A stretch of 64,000 nucleotides of DNA. Source: Dasypus novemcinctus (lineage: Eukaryota; Chordata; Mammalia; Cingulata; Dasypodidae). Each line of letters begins with the position of its first letter. The stretch's first letter is position 1. Location of the stretch: contig NC_080694.1 in the NCBI RefSeq assembly GCF_030445035.2, positions 72,121,147 to 72,185,146 on the forward strand, given 5' to 3'. Shown piece by piece: positions 25,895-39,570 of this stretch. The position numbers and the translations under genes were made by a program. The notes below the pieces were generated by a model. That model did not search any database. It was given only the letters and a program-made list of their open reading frames with translations, and was not told where the DNA came from.

Positions 25895-26005
25895 TGCATT
25901 ATATCACTGAATTCTCATTATTACCTGTGAGGGAGATATTGCCATTTTCATTAGGCAGGAGGCATTTTATAGCTTGTTAGTGGTTACAGTACTAGTATGT
26001 AAGCA
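25895..26005 (-). mobile_element. MIR SINE fragment
   Basis: The plus strand resembles the reverse complement of the MIR core and 3' part: catgcattatatcactgaat, ctcattattacctgtgaggg, attgccattttcatta and gcttgttagtggttacagta. It is decayed. Confidence 0.5.
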
Positions 26006-27985
26006 CAAAACAATGATAACCAGACATCCCCAGCTGATGCCAGGGTTCCAAGAGTTTTAGAGAGGTAGAACATGCTGTTTCAGGGGGTTGAAAAAGAATC
26101 TCAAATCACACTAAGATTTTAGTGTTCATAGCTGGAAAGTGGAGGGCCTAGGACTGGTCTTCTTGCCAGTTGTGAAAAAAGAAGAATTTTCTGACCCTTG
26201 GATTTGTAAAGACAGAATAATTTGTCCTTAGAGGTTTTGAAGCTCCCATCCCAATATTGATAAACGTTTAATTTCAGTTTGGACCGTAACTCAGCAAAGC
26301 AACTGTACAGGGTATTTCAATGACTGGACAAGATTGCCTTTAAGTCTTCGTCCAAATTAGAACTTCTAGGATTTTACTGTTCCCCATCCTATAAGTCCCA
26401 TGAAAGACGGCCTAAGATACACTCTTGAATTTTCAGCCCCGAACATGAAGCCTGGCATGGAATACCTTCCAACTTACTCTGGTTAGCACTGGCTTAGTTG
26501 GTTTCCAGTGCAGGGATAAGATAGAGACTGGTGGTAAGAGTTAAGGCAGGGTCTCTGATATTTCAGCTGTTTAATGCTAGAGTTTCTAGAGAATTCACTG
26601 ATAATGGGAAGTCCTCCATTATGGAAATTGTTTCCTTTATTACTCTAAACACCTACAAAAACTCCCCCTGGGTCGAACAACAACAATAACCAGACCCCTC
26701 TCCAAACGGAAATTTCAGTTTCTTATTTGTAGACAGGGCAAAGCATGGGATGCTGCATGGGAAAGATTGTTGTGTAAAAGCATTCTGATCAGATCCAAAA
26801 CCTTAATATTGATAGAAAATCTGGAAGGCAGGTTATACCTTTCCTTAGCTCTAGGCCTCAACTTTTGGATTTTCTATTTCATTGTCTTCCATTCTGTTTT
26901 CCTCTGAGATGAAATTCAGCCAAGTAGATTAATTCATAAGAGATTTCCTTCATGAAGAGTTTACTTTTCATGACACTCAAACAAAGTACAGCTTCCATGA
27001 AACTAAGTAGAAATAAAATGATTTATGTTGATTAAATGTATTTTTACCTACTCCATATGCTATTTGAAAAGCAGGATTCTCAGTTTTAATCTCAGTACCA
27101 GCAATATTTCCTGTGTTAATTCTTCCTGCTCCGCTGTTGCTAAAACTCTGGGTCTGGAGGTGAGTTATGGAAACAAACAAGTAGTTTGACCAGCATGGGA
27201 AAAAATACTTCATTAATTACTAAGAAAAGTCAAATAAAATGTATTAATAAACCTTAGATTACCCATTGCCATCTTAGTTACTATGATGTTTTTCTTGAAA
27301 ATAAAGAAATAAAAAATCTATCCAGTTTTTTTTTTCTTATTTTGACAAATGGGAATATATCATGTAGACAAAATTCTATCTCATTTAAAAAGATTCAGGT
27401 TTAGTTTGTGCATGATTATATATAAATCCTTACTTTAATCCCTAATAACTCAAACTTTTCATGGATCTGGTGAGACTGAGAAAGGGAAATATCAATGGAC
27501 TTTGGTCTTATTAAAACCAGTGCTTTCACAAGCATTATTTTACATGGTGTTTTATTTCAGATTTGCTCTCTGAGTTGTAATATTCTACAACTGTTACTGA
27601 AGAATTTAATTCACTTGGTTCATTCATTGTCATACCACATTGTCAAAACCATTGGTGAGAAATTAATTAATTTTTGTGTGTTTCTTTATCACAGTAATCC
27701 ATCAGTGTGGGTAATTAGTCAAACTACTGTTATTTTTATGGCATAAAATCTAAAGATATTTCTAGAATTTTGGAGATAGTCAATTCTTATGATTTTACCT
27801 ATGGATCAGTTCAGAAAATTTAAATAATCTTCCCATGTTTGAACAACTAGTGGGTGATAGAACTGGTAATAATACCCAGAACACCTGATTTTACTGTTAT
27901 GAAAGGGGCTCTCTCATTTGTATCATACTGTTTCTGAACATCAAAGATTGTCTCCTTTATATTAATTTACCCCTTTCAGAACATC
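26006..27985. other. Intergenic stretch, nothing recognised
   Basis: No gene, RNA or repeat family recognised. It ends at the first copy of the target duplication of the L1 at 28001. Confidence 0.45.
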
Positions 27986-28000
27986 AAAAAATAGCAGTTT

Positions 28001-28686
28001 CACAAGACTTGCATGCTACTTTATTGGAATTGTAGTTGGTGCTGGGTTTAAGATATATGTAGGGGATTTGAATCTCTGGACTGATAATATGACACCCAGG
28101 CCCAGAGCCTCACAGACTTCAGCTCCTACACTTTGATTTATTGGACTTACTCCACTCAGCTAACATGGAGTTGAAGAAGGTCAACCACCACAACATGGAG
28201 CCTAGAGTGTCTACAACTAGAAGTGGGAGGAGTGTATCCAGTACCCATGTGGAATCTAAGCCCTCACTTGACATAGGTGTGCAATGGACACAACCAATCC
28301 AATGTCCACAGAGAAAATGTGGAATGGGTGTGGGAACGGTAGCCATGGTGGCTGCTGGGTGTGGGGAACGGGAGGAAGAGATGAGATGTGGAGGCGTTTT
28401 CGGGACGTGGAGTTGTCCTGGATAGTGCTTCACGGACAATTACGGGACACTGTAGATCCCCCCAGGGCCCACTGGATGGAACATGAGAGAGTCTGGGCTA
28501 TGATGTGGACCATTGACTATGGGGTGCAGTGATGCTCAGAGATGAACTTACCAGGTGCAATGGATGTGTCATGATGATGGGAGAGAGTGTTGCTGTGGGG
28601 GGAGTGGGGGGCGGGGGCAGTGGGGTTGAATGGGACCTCATATTTTTTTTTAATGTAATTAAAAAAAATAATAAATAAATAATTTT
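28001..28686 (+). mobile_element. 5'-truncated armadillo-type L1 3' end with 15-bp target duplication
   Basis: 686 bp of L1 3' UTR ending in an A-rich tail, with the diagnostic stretches gggctatgatgtggaccatt, gggtgcagtgatgctcagag and gtcatgatgatgggagagag. It is flanked by the perfect repeat aaaaaatagcagttt (27986-28000 and 28687-28701). It is the cleanest of the short L1 insertions here. Open frames inside it on both strands are repeat-derived. Confidence 0.92.
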
Positions 28687-29067
28687 AAAAAATAGCAGTT
28701 TAAAAACATATCAAAGATTTAAACATGTTCGTATCTGCAAACACTTCCTAAGAATGTACTTTCAGAAAATAATAAAAGATGTACAGAAATATTTATGTAA
28801 TTGAATGTTCATCATTGTCATAATAGAAAAATTGAAAAAAGAATATATGCCAAGAATATAGAGATCCATTTAATGGATCTCTATATAGCCATAAAAACCT
28901 TATACAGAAAAATTTTAATGACAAGAGAAATATCATAATATGGTGCAGGATACAAAGTTATGTACAGTTATCTCCATTTAGAGCAAGTATGCAAATAAAT
29001 TTATGCCAGTTTATATGCAAAAGCATCCAGTGAACCTTGGCAAGTTTCTATAAAAGAACAAGCAACC

Positions 29068-29250
29068 TGTTTTATATTTTTTAATGTAACATTTTTGGTG
29101 ATGTATATAACTTCAAAAACTACAATTTACAAAATGATGGGGTGAGGGGGTAGGGAGCAGGATATATGGGAACCTTTTATGTTTTTATGTTTTTTGTTAC
29201 ATTTTTTAATATAATATTCTTTGTGATCTATTCACTTTAAAAAGTATAAA
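29068..29250 (+). mobile_element. Two short L1 3' tails in tandem
   Basis: Two copies of the L1 3' terminus follow each other. One ends near 29125 (tttaatgtaacatttttggt). The other covers 29134-29250 (gtagggagcaggatatatgg, then ttaatataatattctttgtg). Confidence 0.65.
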
Positions 29251-29799
29251 AAAATAGAACAATTGAAAACCTTTATTTAAATAAGATGCTAGCTTCTACT
29301 TATTGATTTAATTTTTTCAAATGTCCATTTCCAAATACTCTACAACCAGAAAAATTAGTCTTAATGTGCTTTAAGTATTCTGGATTTAGGAAGGGAGAAA
29401 CGTCATTGACAACAGATGAACTTGATGTTTATAAACAAAAAGATGCAACTATTTTCCCATTTTCATGAGAATAATTGTGGTGATTATCTAACAATGGGAT
29501 TGGGTCTGGCTGAACTTAAAAGTGTGTTTTGGCTGTTTTCTCTGCAGCCAATAGTCCATATTAGTACAGTTGGAAGTTGATAAATATTTTTGACAGAATT
29601 GATTAGTGAGGTATAGTGAGTCAGAGTATTTATTTGATCTTAGTCATCCCCACACTCTTGATTGGGCAAGGAGATGCTTCATAGGAGTTCAGAAGTACAC
29701 AGTTAAGCACTAGTGAAAGATACTCAAAAAACACCCATTTACTGACCTTATGACCATTGTTCAGAGTCTAAGGTGACTCTTGGTGACAGCAACTTTTAA

Positions 29800-30215
29800 A
29801 GATAGAGAGGAAGAAATTGTAGCATTGATGTGGAGAAAGTGGCCATGGTAGTTGCTGAGGACAGGGAGAGGGAAGAAGAGATGTGAGATGGGGGTATTTT
29901 CAGGACCTGGAGTAGTCCTAAATGGTATTGCAGGGACAGATGCTGGGCATTATACATCCTGCCATAACCCACTGAAAGTACTGTGGGAGAGTGTAAACTA
30001 CAATGTAAACTATAATCCATGCAGTGCAGCAGTGCTCCAATGTAATCAGCACATGCAATGAAAGTGCCACAATGATGAAAGAAGTTGTTGATGTGGGAGG
30101 AGTGGGTGAGTGGGATGTGGGGTATATGGGAACCTCTTATATTTTTTTAAAGTAACATGTTTTGTGATCTATGTATCTTCAAAAAAATCAATTAAAATTT
30201 AAAAAAAATAAAAAT
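29800..30215 (+). mobile_element. 5'-truncated L1 3' end
   Basis: It contains ggccatggtagttgctgagg, ctgtgggagagtgtaaacta, atgtggggtatatgggaacc and agtaacatgttttgtgatct, then an A-rich tail. It is more diverged from the 28.0-kb copy and probably belongs to an older subfamily. Confidence 0.8.
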
Positions 30216-30784
30216 AGAGACAGGGCTGAATTTAAAATTACCTGCTCTGGTTAATGCAAAAGAGTATCATGATGTTATACCATGTTGGGAAACATAAGAT
30301 ATCTAAACATTCTACTCTTTACCTAGGGATTGCTATTGATCTCTGTACTCTTTCCATTCCTGACTGCGTCAAGATATAACCCTATATAACTATTTAAACA
30401 TTGCTCTAGATGATCACTGCCCTTTGATCAGAGCTGATATAAACCTATTTTCATCCTAGAGAAGAGGAAGATTGCAGCTTGTGGACAGGCTATTTGAGGC
30501 TAAAATGTGACAAAATATTTGATGTGTTTTTTTTTCTTTTCACCAAACCTTAGGCATAAAAGTTGTTAATTTTTCTATTCTTAGCTGTTCTGTCCACTAG
30601 GGAGTAATTTCAGTGATCAACTCCTTCGATACTGTCCTTATTTCTAAATCTTAGAGCCAGGGATTATAGGAATCTCTTCCAGGAAATCCTAGCTAGCCTC
30701 CATAACATTGATTTTATGAAATTTATCAAGGGCTATGGTATCGCATACTCCCTTCCTCCTCTGTCATCTTTAAAACTACTACTG

Positions 30785-33365
30785 TGGTTAAAACCACAAT
30801 TGTGGGAATGTTTTTTTGTCAAATATGGCAGGGGAGGGTTACTGGTGCCAAGTGTTGGGTGTGGGGTTGTATGCATGACAGGGAGCACCGGGGACAGACT
30901 TCTATGGACTATGTAAGTATTCATCTTGTCATAGTGTGTTATATCAGTGGGTGGAGATGCACTCAATAAAGAAGAAAATATTTGAAAAATATTAAACTCC
31001 CATTCTGTGGAGTCCTGCTATGTTCTCAATTAGAGGGACAAGAATCCCTTAAGAACATAGAAATAGAATGAAATAGAATAAAACAAAACTGACCAATATG
31101 TCAAGCCTGCAATATTATTGAAATTAACTATGAATCTTACTCTTCAAAATCTGAAACTTAGTGGTTACCATACGTTCAAAGTGGAGGGGGAGGAAAGAAT
31201 AGAATAGATGTAACTTAGGATATTTTGGGGGCATTAGAATTGTTCTACATGTTCTTGCAATAATGGATACAGGCCATTTTAAATTCTGTGAAAACCTATT
31301 TAAGTGTAAACCCTAGTGTAATGTAAAATATTGACTTTTGTTAGTAGCAATGCTTCAGTATTTGTACATCAATTGTAACACATGTACCATCTGCATGTAA
31401 AATGTTATTAAGAGGGAAGAGCGGGGAGAAAGAGAGGGCACCGGCTATATGGGAATCCCCTATAATCTCTCTGTGACTTTTCTGTAACCTACAATTTCTT
31501 TGAAGATAAAATGAAAGAAATAAGTCACTGGGGGAATATACAGAAGAAAATGTTGCTGTACATAAAAGACAACAGATTTTACAGTGATGCAGTGTCAAAA
31601 GACAAAAATGTATAAAAAATTTTAATTTAAAATTTTTTAAAAATTGAATTTTATTTGTTGTTTAAAAAACTATAATTATTCTTTCATTTTCTATTAATTT
31701 TACTTGGCTGTTTCATTGGCTTCATTTTGGAAGAGGTTTTGGATTGTGGGGTGGGGGTCACAGCTGTGACCAGGGAGGATCACTGGGGTGGGGTGTCGGT
31801 GGCAGAGGGATGCATGGGAAGGTCATCACCTGGGGCATATGAATGTGTTCTTGTGCTCATGGGGTGTTGTCTTAGTGGGTGGAGACCCACACCATAACCA
31901 CGGGAGTATTGGGTTTCCATCCTGGAGAGTCCTGCTCCATTCTGTAGTGGTATGGTGGGAATCCCCCAAGTGCAGAGCAGTGCCTGGTGAAGGAAGACAG
32001 ACCATTGCCCCAGACACTTGATGTTGATGACTGTGCTTGTGGACCTTTTCTCATAGGGTTGAAGCTTGCCCTAGAGCTATGTATCCTGGGAGTTGCCTTC
32101 TGATGGTCTCTTGTTTGATTGAATGTGGCCTCTCTCAGCACCAAACTCAGCATTTGGATTCACTGACCCCACCCCCCCACCCCGTGTGGATCATGGTCCC
32201 TTGGATGAGCCCCCCTGGCACCAAGGGACTGTGGCTAGGCAACAACTGGTAGTGTGTCTGGAGGGAGCTCTTGACCAAAGGTGGGAAATGGTAGCTACAT
32301 GTGAGTTTTTGTGGCTGGCAGATTTTGAAGTACATTGGTAGATTTTTCCAGACGTTATGCTTATGTACATCCCAGCAAGATCTCACTGACTGCCACAGTG
32401 AACAGTGCCTCAAATAATGGAGCTCCTCAGGGCTCTGGAGGCATCCGGACACTGCAGGTAGGGTGGACAGCTCAGGGGTTCAGTGCCCTGTCAGTGGGCT
32501 CTACTTTGGAATTTATGCCCCCCAGTGTGCCAGGTTGCACCCCTTTGTATTCACTCTATGCATGGCTCTTTTGCCCCTGTTGTTTGCACCTATGACTGGC
32601 ACTGTACTTATTACGTGTGTGTCCCAGTGACTTGGACCTTTGGTTTATCCATGTGCTGGTTGAGCCCTGAATTTGCACCACCTGGTCTACAGTTCATTGA
32701 ACTCACACGGGACATCTAGGGAAGAGATGATGATGGACAATGGCCATCCCAGGGAATGGAGAGTGTCTCCAGCTGTAAGTGGGATAGATTCATCCATCTG
32801 CCTCATAGGATCTGGGACCCTCTCAGTTGGAATTAGGATGGGCATCACCATCTCCAGATCCTCAAGATTAGGGAATGAAAAATGGACTAAAGTAAACGTA
32901 TTATTATTCTACTATAGACTTATTATTCTATTATACACATTATTATTCCAATAATGGAAGAATTTTATCACTGATTTAAAGACAGTGGCTACCAGAGGTT
33001 CTGAGGAATGGGAGAGGGAAGAATAGGTGTAATATGGTGGCATTTACAGGACATTGAGTTGTTCTGCATGACAATGCAATGATGGATACAGGTCTTTGTA
33101 TGTTTTCTCATAATCTACAAAATTGTGCAGGACAGAGTAGAAACTATAACATAAACTATAGCCCATGATTAGTAGCAATGCTTCAATATGTATTCATCAA
33201 TTGTAAAAAATGTACCACACCAATGGTGGATGCTGTTCATGTGGGAGGGTTTGTGTAGGGCAAGGGGAGGAAGGGAGGCACTTGGGAATCATCTATGTTT
33301 TTTATGTAGCATTTATGTAATCTAAAGCTTCTTTAAAAATTAAATAAAATTTAAAAAATAAAGTA
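30785..33365 (+). mobile_element. L1 3' UTR with duplicated terminal module
   Basis: In sense order it holds the upstream 3' UTR (30785-31120), a first copy of the terminal module (31150-31600), a middle block of about 1.2 kb (31690-32940) and a second copy of the module (32950-33365) with an A-rich tail. Both modules share the pattern gtggttaccat or gtggctaccag, a G-rich stretch, ctacatg or ctgcatg, gatacagg, tagtagcaatgcttcagtat or tagtagcaatgcttcaatat, a (g)gaatc block and cttctttaaa or tttctttgaa. The same order is found in reverse at 45.5-47.7 and 57.2-59.8 kb. Confidence 0.8.
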
Positions 33366-33825
33366 AAAATATATTTATGTTTATTTTTTTATTTATCATT
33401 ACATGTTATTATAATCATATCCCCAATTATGTCTTGGGGATATAATTACACAAACTATCTGATCGTGGTCTTCACCAACCATCTCCAAGACACTCTGCCG
33501 CATGAGGAAAGGGGTCTGCCACTCACCACCTTCATAAATTGTCCATAAACTACTTTTAAATACTTTACCTTTCCCTATAAAGTTGCTGGTAATGCTTCAT
33601 GAGAGATGAATCCTATAGTAGTTGTTGATATGTGGTTGTTATGTGATGATTGGTGGGTGCCACCATGATTTGTCATGGATTCCATGTACCTTATTGTTTA
33701 TTCTGACATAGACAATAATTATTTTATCTATAAAAGTTATATTTTCATGTTTTGTAGATTTCTGCTGGAGCAGCACATGAATACTGTAATTTGCGCGGCT
33801 TCTTTCTCAAGTCCCAAGAGGAAGC

Positions 33826-34756
33826 ACGGAAAGAGAAAACCAAACTGTTCTGCTGGAATTCATCATCTTGGGATTCTCCAAGCTAAATGATTTGCAATTT
33901 TTACTCTTCACCATATTCCTTGGGATCTATCTCTGCACACTGGAAGGAAGTATCTTCATTATTCTGGTGACCTTGGCTGATCTTTGACTACATATTCCTA
34001 TTTAATTTTTCCTCAGGAATTTAACCTTCCTGGACATCTCCTACACCACCACCAACGTGCCCCAGATGATGGCACATCTCCTGTCAGAGAAGAAAAGCAT
34101 CTCTTATGGGGTTGTGTGACGCACCTTGTTGCATTCCTTTTCTTTGTGGGAGAAGAGAGTCTTTTGCTGACTGCAATGGCATACGATCGCCACATTGCAA
34201 TCTGCAAACCCTTAAGTTATTCGGTTATAATGAACAGAGCCCTGTACAGCCATTTAGCAGCCTCCTGCTGGGTTAGTGGTTTGCTCAACTCAGTGGTACA
34301 CAGCTGACATTCTGTCTACCCTTCTGTGGAAACAACCAGTTTAATTACTTAGTCTGCGACATCCCCCCTCTGCTGGTTCGGTCCTGTGGGTACACTTCTG
34401 TCAATGAATTTGTCTTACTCTTCATTGGAGTCTTCATCAAATGGGCTCCCTCCCTGGGCATCCTATTTTCCTACCTCTATGTTATCTCCACCATCTTGAG
34501 GAACTTCTCCTCAGAGGGGAGATGGAAACCTTTATCCACGTGTGCAACCCACCCGGTCATTGTCCTCCTCTACTATGTCAGCTCCATATTCATGTGTGTA
34601 CGGCCCATCTCCTCTTACTCCTTGTCAAAAACCCGGCTGATCTCAGTACTGTACAGTGTTGTCACCCCTATGCTAAACCTCATAATTTACACTTTAAGGA
34701 ATAAAGACATCAGAAATGCTCTGAAAGGTGTGGAAGAAAGAGAAGCAAACTGCTAA
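33826..34756 (+). pseudogene. OR5V1: Olfactory receptor pseudogene, OR5V1-like
   Basis: Class II olfactory receptor (odorant GPCR) remnant covering the full seven-helix length, about 310 codons against 321 in human OR5V1 as I remember it. Blocks in order: [21 protein letters not shown] (glycosylation site NQT), [31 protein letters not shown] (the DRY motif region, 34175-34200), [29 protein letters not shown] and NKDIRNAL. Disablements: the expected ATG is ACG (33826-33828); stops at 33985 (TGA) and 34003 (TAA); frameshifts near 34110 and 34302. The LGGN at the end of helix 1 reads LEGS. OR genes have a single coding exon, so lack of introns says nothing about origin. It lies just after a long L1 3' end. 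The assignment is from memory. Confidence 0.88.
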
Positions 34757-35540
34757 TTTCACTTCTCTTGAAATGAAAGTTTTATTTTTCTGTGAAAGAA
34801 TAAGTAATTTTAGAAAAATTTCCATCTTCCTGATATTATCTGATTGCTTCTTGACAACATTACTAAAAAGCTCTGAGAATTAAAATTTAATTTCAGTGAT
34901 AAGGTCAATAGGTCAAAATGTTAATAATAGATGCTTTTGGGTGAATGGTATATGTATGTTCTTTGCACTATTCTTATTCTCAAGTGTTTCTGTATTTTTT
35001 AATGATTTCTAAATAAAAAGTGGAAAAGTTAATTTGATTCTGTGAGCATTAACTGAATATATGATGAGCTTACCTCTACATTGTGCATATATATTTTTAC
35101 ATGCAAATATTTTATTATGACTAGCTCTTTTCGAACATTGGAGCAGATGATCTGGACAGAAAGAAAAGGGAAGACAGACACACACAGAAAGACAGAGAGA
35201 TAGAGAAAGATAAAGTAATATTAAACAAAATTATAAAGTACTGGTTTTCAAAACCCCTCTTCTAACAGTTGACTGTCACGAGGTTTAGAAACCTCCTTGT
35301 GATCTTGAGATGGTGCTTTATTGGGCAGCAGTACTTTTCAAAAATGCTAATTGTGTGGAGTCAAAAGGCTTGTGCTTTCCCAGGGTCTCTAATTATCAGT
35401 AACTATAGCTTATATTATTAATTTAGATTTGAGAAGTCTCAAGGTAGTTGAGGATATAATTTCCTCCAGTCATGAGAATATTGTTTGACCAGTTTCTGGA
35501 TGTCTTTATTTTATTTGTATTTCCTCACGTCACTTTATTT
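34757..35540. other. Intergenic stretch, nothing recognised
   Basis: AT-rich downstream flank of the OR5V1-like pseudogene. It has a short purine-rich patch at 35155-35220 and no gene. Confidence 0.5.
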
Positions 35541-35544
35541 TCTA

Positions 35545-36130
35545 AGGTAAGATTTTTTAAAAATTTAAACTTGGAAAGAACAAACATACATAAATACCAA
35601 TCAGGATTCCCATACATCTCTCCACCACCAACACCTTGCATTGCTGTGACACATTTGACACATTGATGAAAACATCAGCATAATATTACTACTCTCTGTA
35701 GTCTATAGGTAAAATAGTTAATAGCTAATATTTAGTGTATTTTCCCACAAACCAGCTTATTATTCACACCATGTACTAATATTGTATGACTGTTATAGTT
35801 CATGAGAGAATATTCTCATATTTGTTCTCATAACCACAGTCCATCATTCCCCATGGGGTTCACTGTGTCATACAGTCCCCTGCCTTGAACAATCCATCCA
35901 AAGTGTAAACTCAATGGCTCTCAGTTTCATCATGGAGTTATGCTATCATCAGCCCAATCCTTTTCAGAACATTTTCATTACTCCAAAAGAAAACAATCTC
36001 ATCCCCCTTTTACCCCCCTATTATCGACCCTTAGCACCCTTTGCCATTGCTGTAAAAATATTCACTATTACTGTTAGCTATAGTCTATATGTTACCTTAG
36101 TTGTATTTTCCCATGAATCTCCATATTCTT
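35545..36130 (-). mobile_element. Probable older L1 3' end
   Basis: It opens with the reverse complement of an A-rich tail (gattttttaaaaatttaaac) and continues with caggattcccatacatctct, the minus-strand signature of the L1 3' termini in this window, then a tract resembling their 3' UTR. It is more diverged than the other copies. The right boundary is uncertain. Confidence 0.5.
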
Positions 36131-36139
36131 AAACTTTAA

Positions 36140-38250
36140 GACTAGACTTCATCAATTATTCCAAACTACCTTTTCTGCCATTTCCTTTTTAATTTTGGCC
36201 TATTCCCTAGATAAATCTCCCTACAGTACTGTTGCTAATTCGAACATTTGAATGGCTCCCCCTAGGAGTAAATTCTGAGTGCATTGTTTTGGAAAACGGC
36301 CTGCTAATCTGCCTCAACCAACATTTTCAGCATTATGTCCCAATTAATTTTGAACAGGAATATTTTTCCTTAACTTTCACATAGATTTCACACTTTATCT
36401 TTCATTGGTAAAAGTCATAATAGTAGATAAGAGTGAATGGTAAAATCTTTTGTACTGCCTCTCTTCAGTTAGAATTCGGGCAAGTAAGAACTTTCTCCAT
36501 AAATTCTTTACAAGTCTGCTCTAACTGACCCACCTATCAGATCTTTTAGAAATATATTGTGTACTATGAAATTTAGCAGAGTCTTCCTCTGTTTTCATTG
36601 CATGGTATTGTTTAGTATTGTTTCACAAAATTTAAAATGAAAGGAGTCTGAAGTTGAGAGGAGTAAAAGGAGTGAGTTAGAACTATAATCGAGTGCTTAG
36701 AGGAGTCAGAAATCACAATTATATGAAAACCAGTTGGTTAAGTAGTTATTTCATTTGTAACTAAAGTTATTAACAGGAACAGCCACTTTCCCTGCAGAGC
36801 TGGAAAGTCAATGCAGTGCCTCATAAACACATGAAAAAAAAAGAAAAGAAAAGAAATAGATATTTATGGGAAGAGAAATTTGGTGTGAGTAAAGCCTTGG
36901 AGAGAAAATCTCAAGACTTTAATGCCCACGCAGCATCAGGGCAGGTCTATAGAGGGATTAGACTGTTCCTGCTCTAGAATAAGAAATGAGATCTGCTAAG
37001 ATTTGATCTTCCACTTAGATATAAGCCGTTTGTAATAAAAGTGAATATAAGATGCTTTGAGCAGCTAGAACTCTCTCTTAATAGAGAAAATTATCTCTGG
37101 ATAATTTTATTCTTGGAGACATTAAATACATTTGATTCCTGATTTGGGGATATTCTTTTGAGTGAAAGATTATTTTCATTCCAAGGTATGTACAAACAAA
37201 GAAATGCAGGGTAATTTGAATCTGAGAATGAAAAAAGCAGAGGAAGAGTTTTCTGATGGAAAGGGTTGAAATGATTAAAATGTGTGAGTGAAAGTAACTG
37301 GGGAACGTCTTCGCATTTAGACTGTGGAGACTGCAGGGTGAGACAGCAAGAGCACTCTACAGAAGTCGTTAGCTAGAAAAGCTTTGAATTTCATAATTTA
37401 TTTATACATTTCTTTTATTTTATTTCTTTTGTTTCAGGGTAGGCTCTCTGAGGGATTGAGTATAGTTGTGTGTTATAATTAAATGTCTGGATAAGTCTGT
37501 TTAATGGTGAGAAGAGGAGATAGCGAGTGGAAGACAGAGAGAGGGAGAGAGAGAAAATATTAAGGGCAGAAGAAAGTGGGAGGAATAACTTTTAAATGCA
37601 TGCCAAAATTAGTACTCATAAAAGTGTCAGGCTCATTTTGAGTATCAGATAACATATCGCATCTAATGCAAAAGAATTACATTAAATTGCAAGATTATTA
37701 TTTTTTAGTGGAAGAGTCATGGTTCTATTATGCAGAAAAAAAGAAAGAAAACATTTCAGAACCACAGTTCTGTACTGGCTTACGTCCACATATATCCCTA
37801 CTTCTCAATGTATGTACCACTTGTAAAGTCCTTCACTTATGTTTATGATTCCTGAGATTAATCCTCTACCCACCACTATCAACAACTCCATTTTGGATAT
37901 TTCTTCTCTATCCATTTCCACGGAATGAAGCTCCTAGCCTTATGTTTTCCATCACCAATCATAAAATTACTTAAATTTTAAATACTACCCACTGATGCTG
38001 AGAGATTATTAAAAATCATTAATGACATGAAGAACAGTCCATGCCAAAAAATGATTTGCTAAAGCTATTGGGTCTATATGGCTAAAAACCATTTACTTAA
38101 ACTACAAATATACATTGCTCACTTTCTTTCCTATAGTGCACTCTGATAAATGTGTGGGAGCTCTTTGTGAGTTTAGCATTTAGATTATAGATTGAGGTGC
38201 CTAAAAATGACAAATCTCACATCATGACTGTAGTTTTCAAAGTTGACAAG
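36140..38250. other. Intergenic stretch, nothing recognised
   Basis: No gene or named repeat supported. Several small purine-rich patches, for example 36835-36860 and 37520-37560. Confidence 0.45.
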
Positions 38251-38254
38251 TATT

Positions 38255-39570
38255 TAACAGGTGACAACAATCCATTAGTTCATTTAATAAATATATACAT
38301 AGCACCTACTATGTGCCTGGCACTCTTTCAAGTGCTGAGAGTGCAGTACTGAATAAAGCAAAAAATACTTTTTCCTTTCTGGAGGTTACATTTAAGTGGG
38401 AGATAAAAGAAAATATATGTAAGCAAAACCACACATACCAGATTAAGATAGGTGCTACTAAAACAAAACAAGCAGGGAAGGATGACAGGGTGCTTTTTAA
38501 AGTTTTGTTTGTAATTTAATTTAGAGAAATATGGAGTCCACACTGAGGAGCTGGTCCTTGGGACAAGAGCTAAAAGGGATTTGGAGCTAGTGAAAGAGAA
38601 GTGTGTTCCAGGCAGAGTAGACTGTGGTGCACAGATATTGAGATGGAGTGAGACTAATGGGTTCTAGGGACAGCATAAAGACCAGTATGATTGAACTGTC
38701 AAGGGCCACAGTAGAAATAGATGCAGAAACTAAATATAGGCCACAATCACAGGATCACATAAGTTACTGTATTTACTTTGAATCCTTACACTGAATAAGA
38801 TGAGAACCATTAGAGCGCTCAGAGTATTGAATAGACATTTCACAGATTCATTATGGATGCTGTCATAAGAATAGTGTTCATTGGAAAAGAACAGAGATAA
38901 AATTATTCCAACAACCCCAATAAGTTATGATTTGGCTTGGAGAAGACTAGTAGAAGAGATACTAAGAAATGGTTAGATTCTGCACATGTTGAGGCTAGAG
39001 ACAATAGAATTTGCCAATTCAATTTTGTGAGAAAATGAGCAGAGTCAGGCAAGAATTTTGGTTTTTTGGCTTAAGAGGATAGAGATGTCATTTAGCAGTT
39101 AGATTAGAATCCATGAGGTTTATGTAAAATATTGGTGTTTCAGTTTTGTGTGCTTAATATACATTCTAGTAAAATATTGCAGAGGCTGTTAGATATTCAG
39201 GAACTCAAGAAGGATTTTCCAACTATTAATAAAAATATGGGAGTCTTCAGAGAATAGATTGTATGAAAAACCATTAGATTAATGGAGCTAGGCAAGGGAA
39301 AGAAGCAGAAAAGAGAAAAGATTGAAGACTGAGCCCTGTGGAACTCCATTAATAAGACCTGAGTAGATAAAGAAAAATGAGCAATGGAGATGGAAGGAGG
39401 AGCTGGTGAGACAGGAGGAAAAAGAGAAGCCAATAATGTTCTGGAAATCGAGTGATGAAAGCATCGCAAGGTGGAGAGTTATTGATCTTGTTACATGGTT
39501 TCGAAAGGTCAAGTAAAATGAGAACTGAGAGTTCATCTTTTGACTTGACATTGTGAGTGTTATTGTTCAT
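38255..39570 (-). mobile_element. Long L2 LINE remnant (ORF2 into 3' end)
   Basis: The plus strand follows the reverse complement of L2 from its 3' terminus inward: tagcacctactatgtgcctg, then tggaggttacatttaagtgg, gtgtgttccaggcagagtag, a decayed version of the gttttttggcttaag stretch, actgagccctgtggaactcc and ggtcaagtaaaatgagaact. On the minus strand a GVPQGSV reverse transcriptase block is still readable near 39340. About 1.3 kb in one piece is long for so old a family. Confidence 0.75.

Noticed and set aside
28119-28439. Open frames of 80-106 codons on both strands
   Set aside because: Entirely inside an L1 3' UTR insertion bounded by a 15-bp target duplication.
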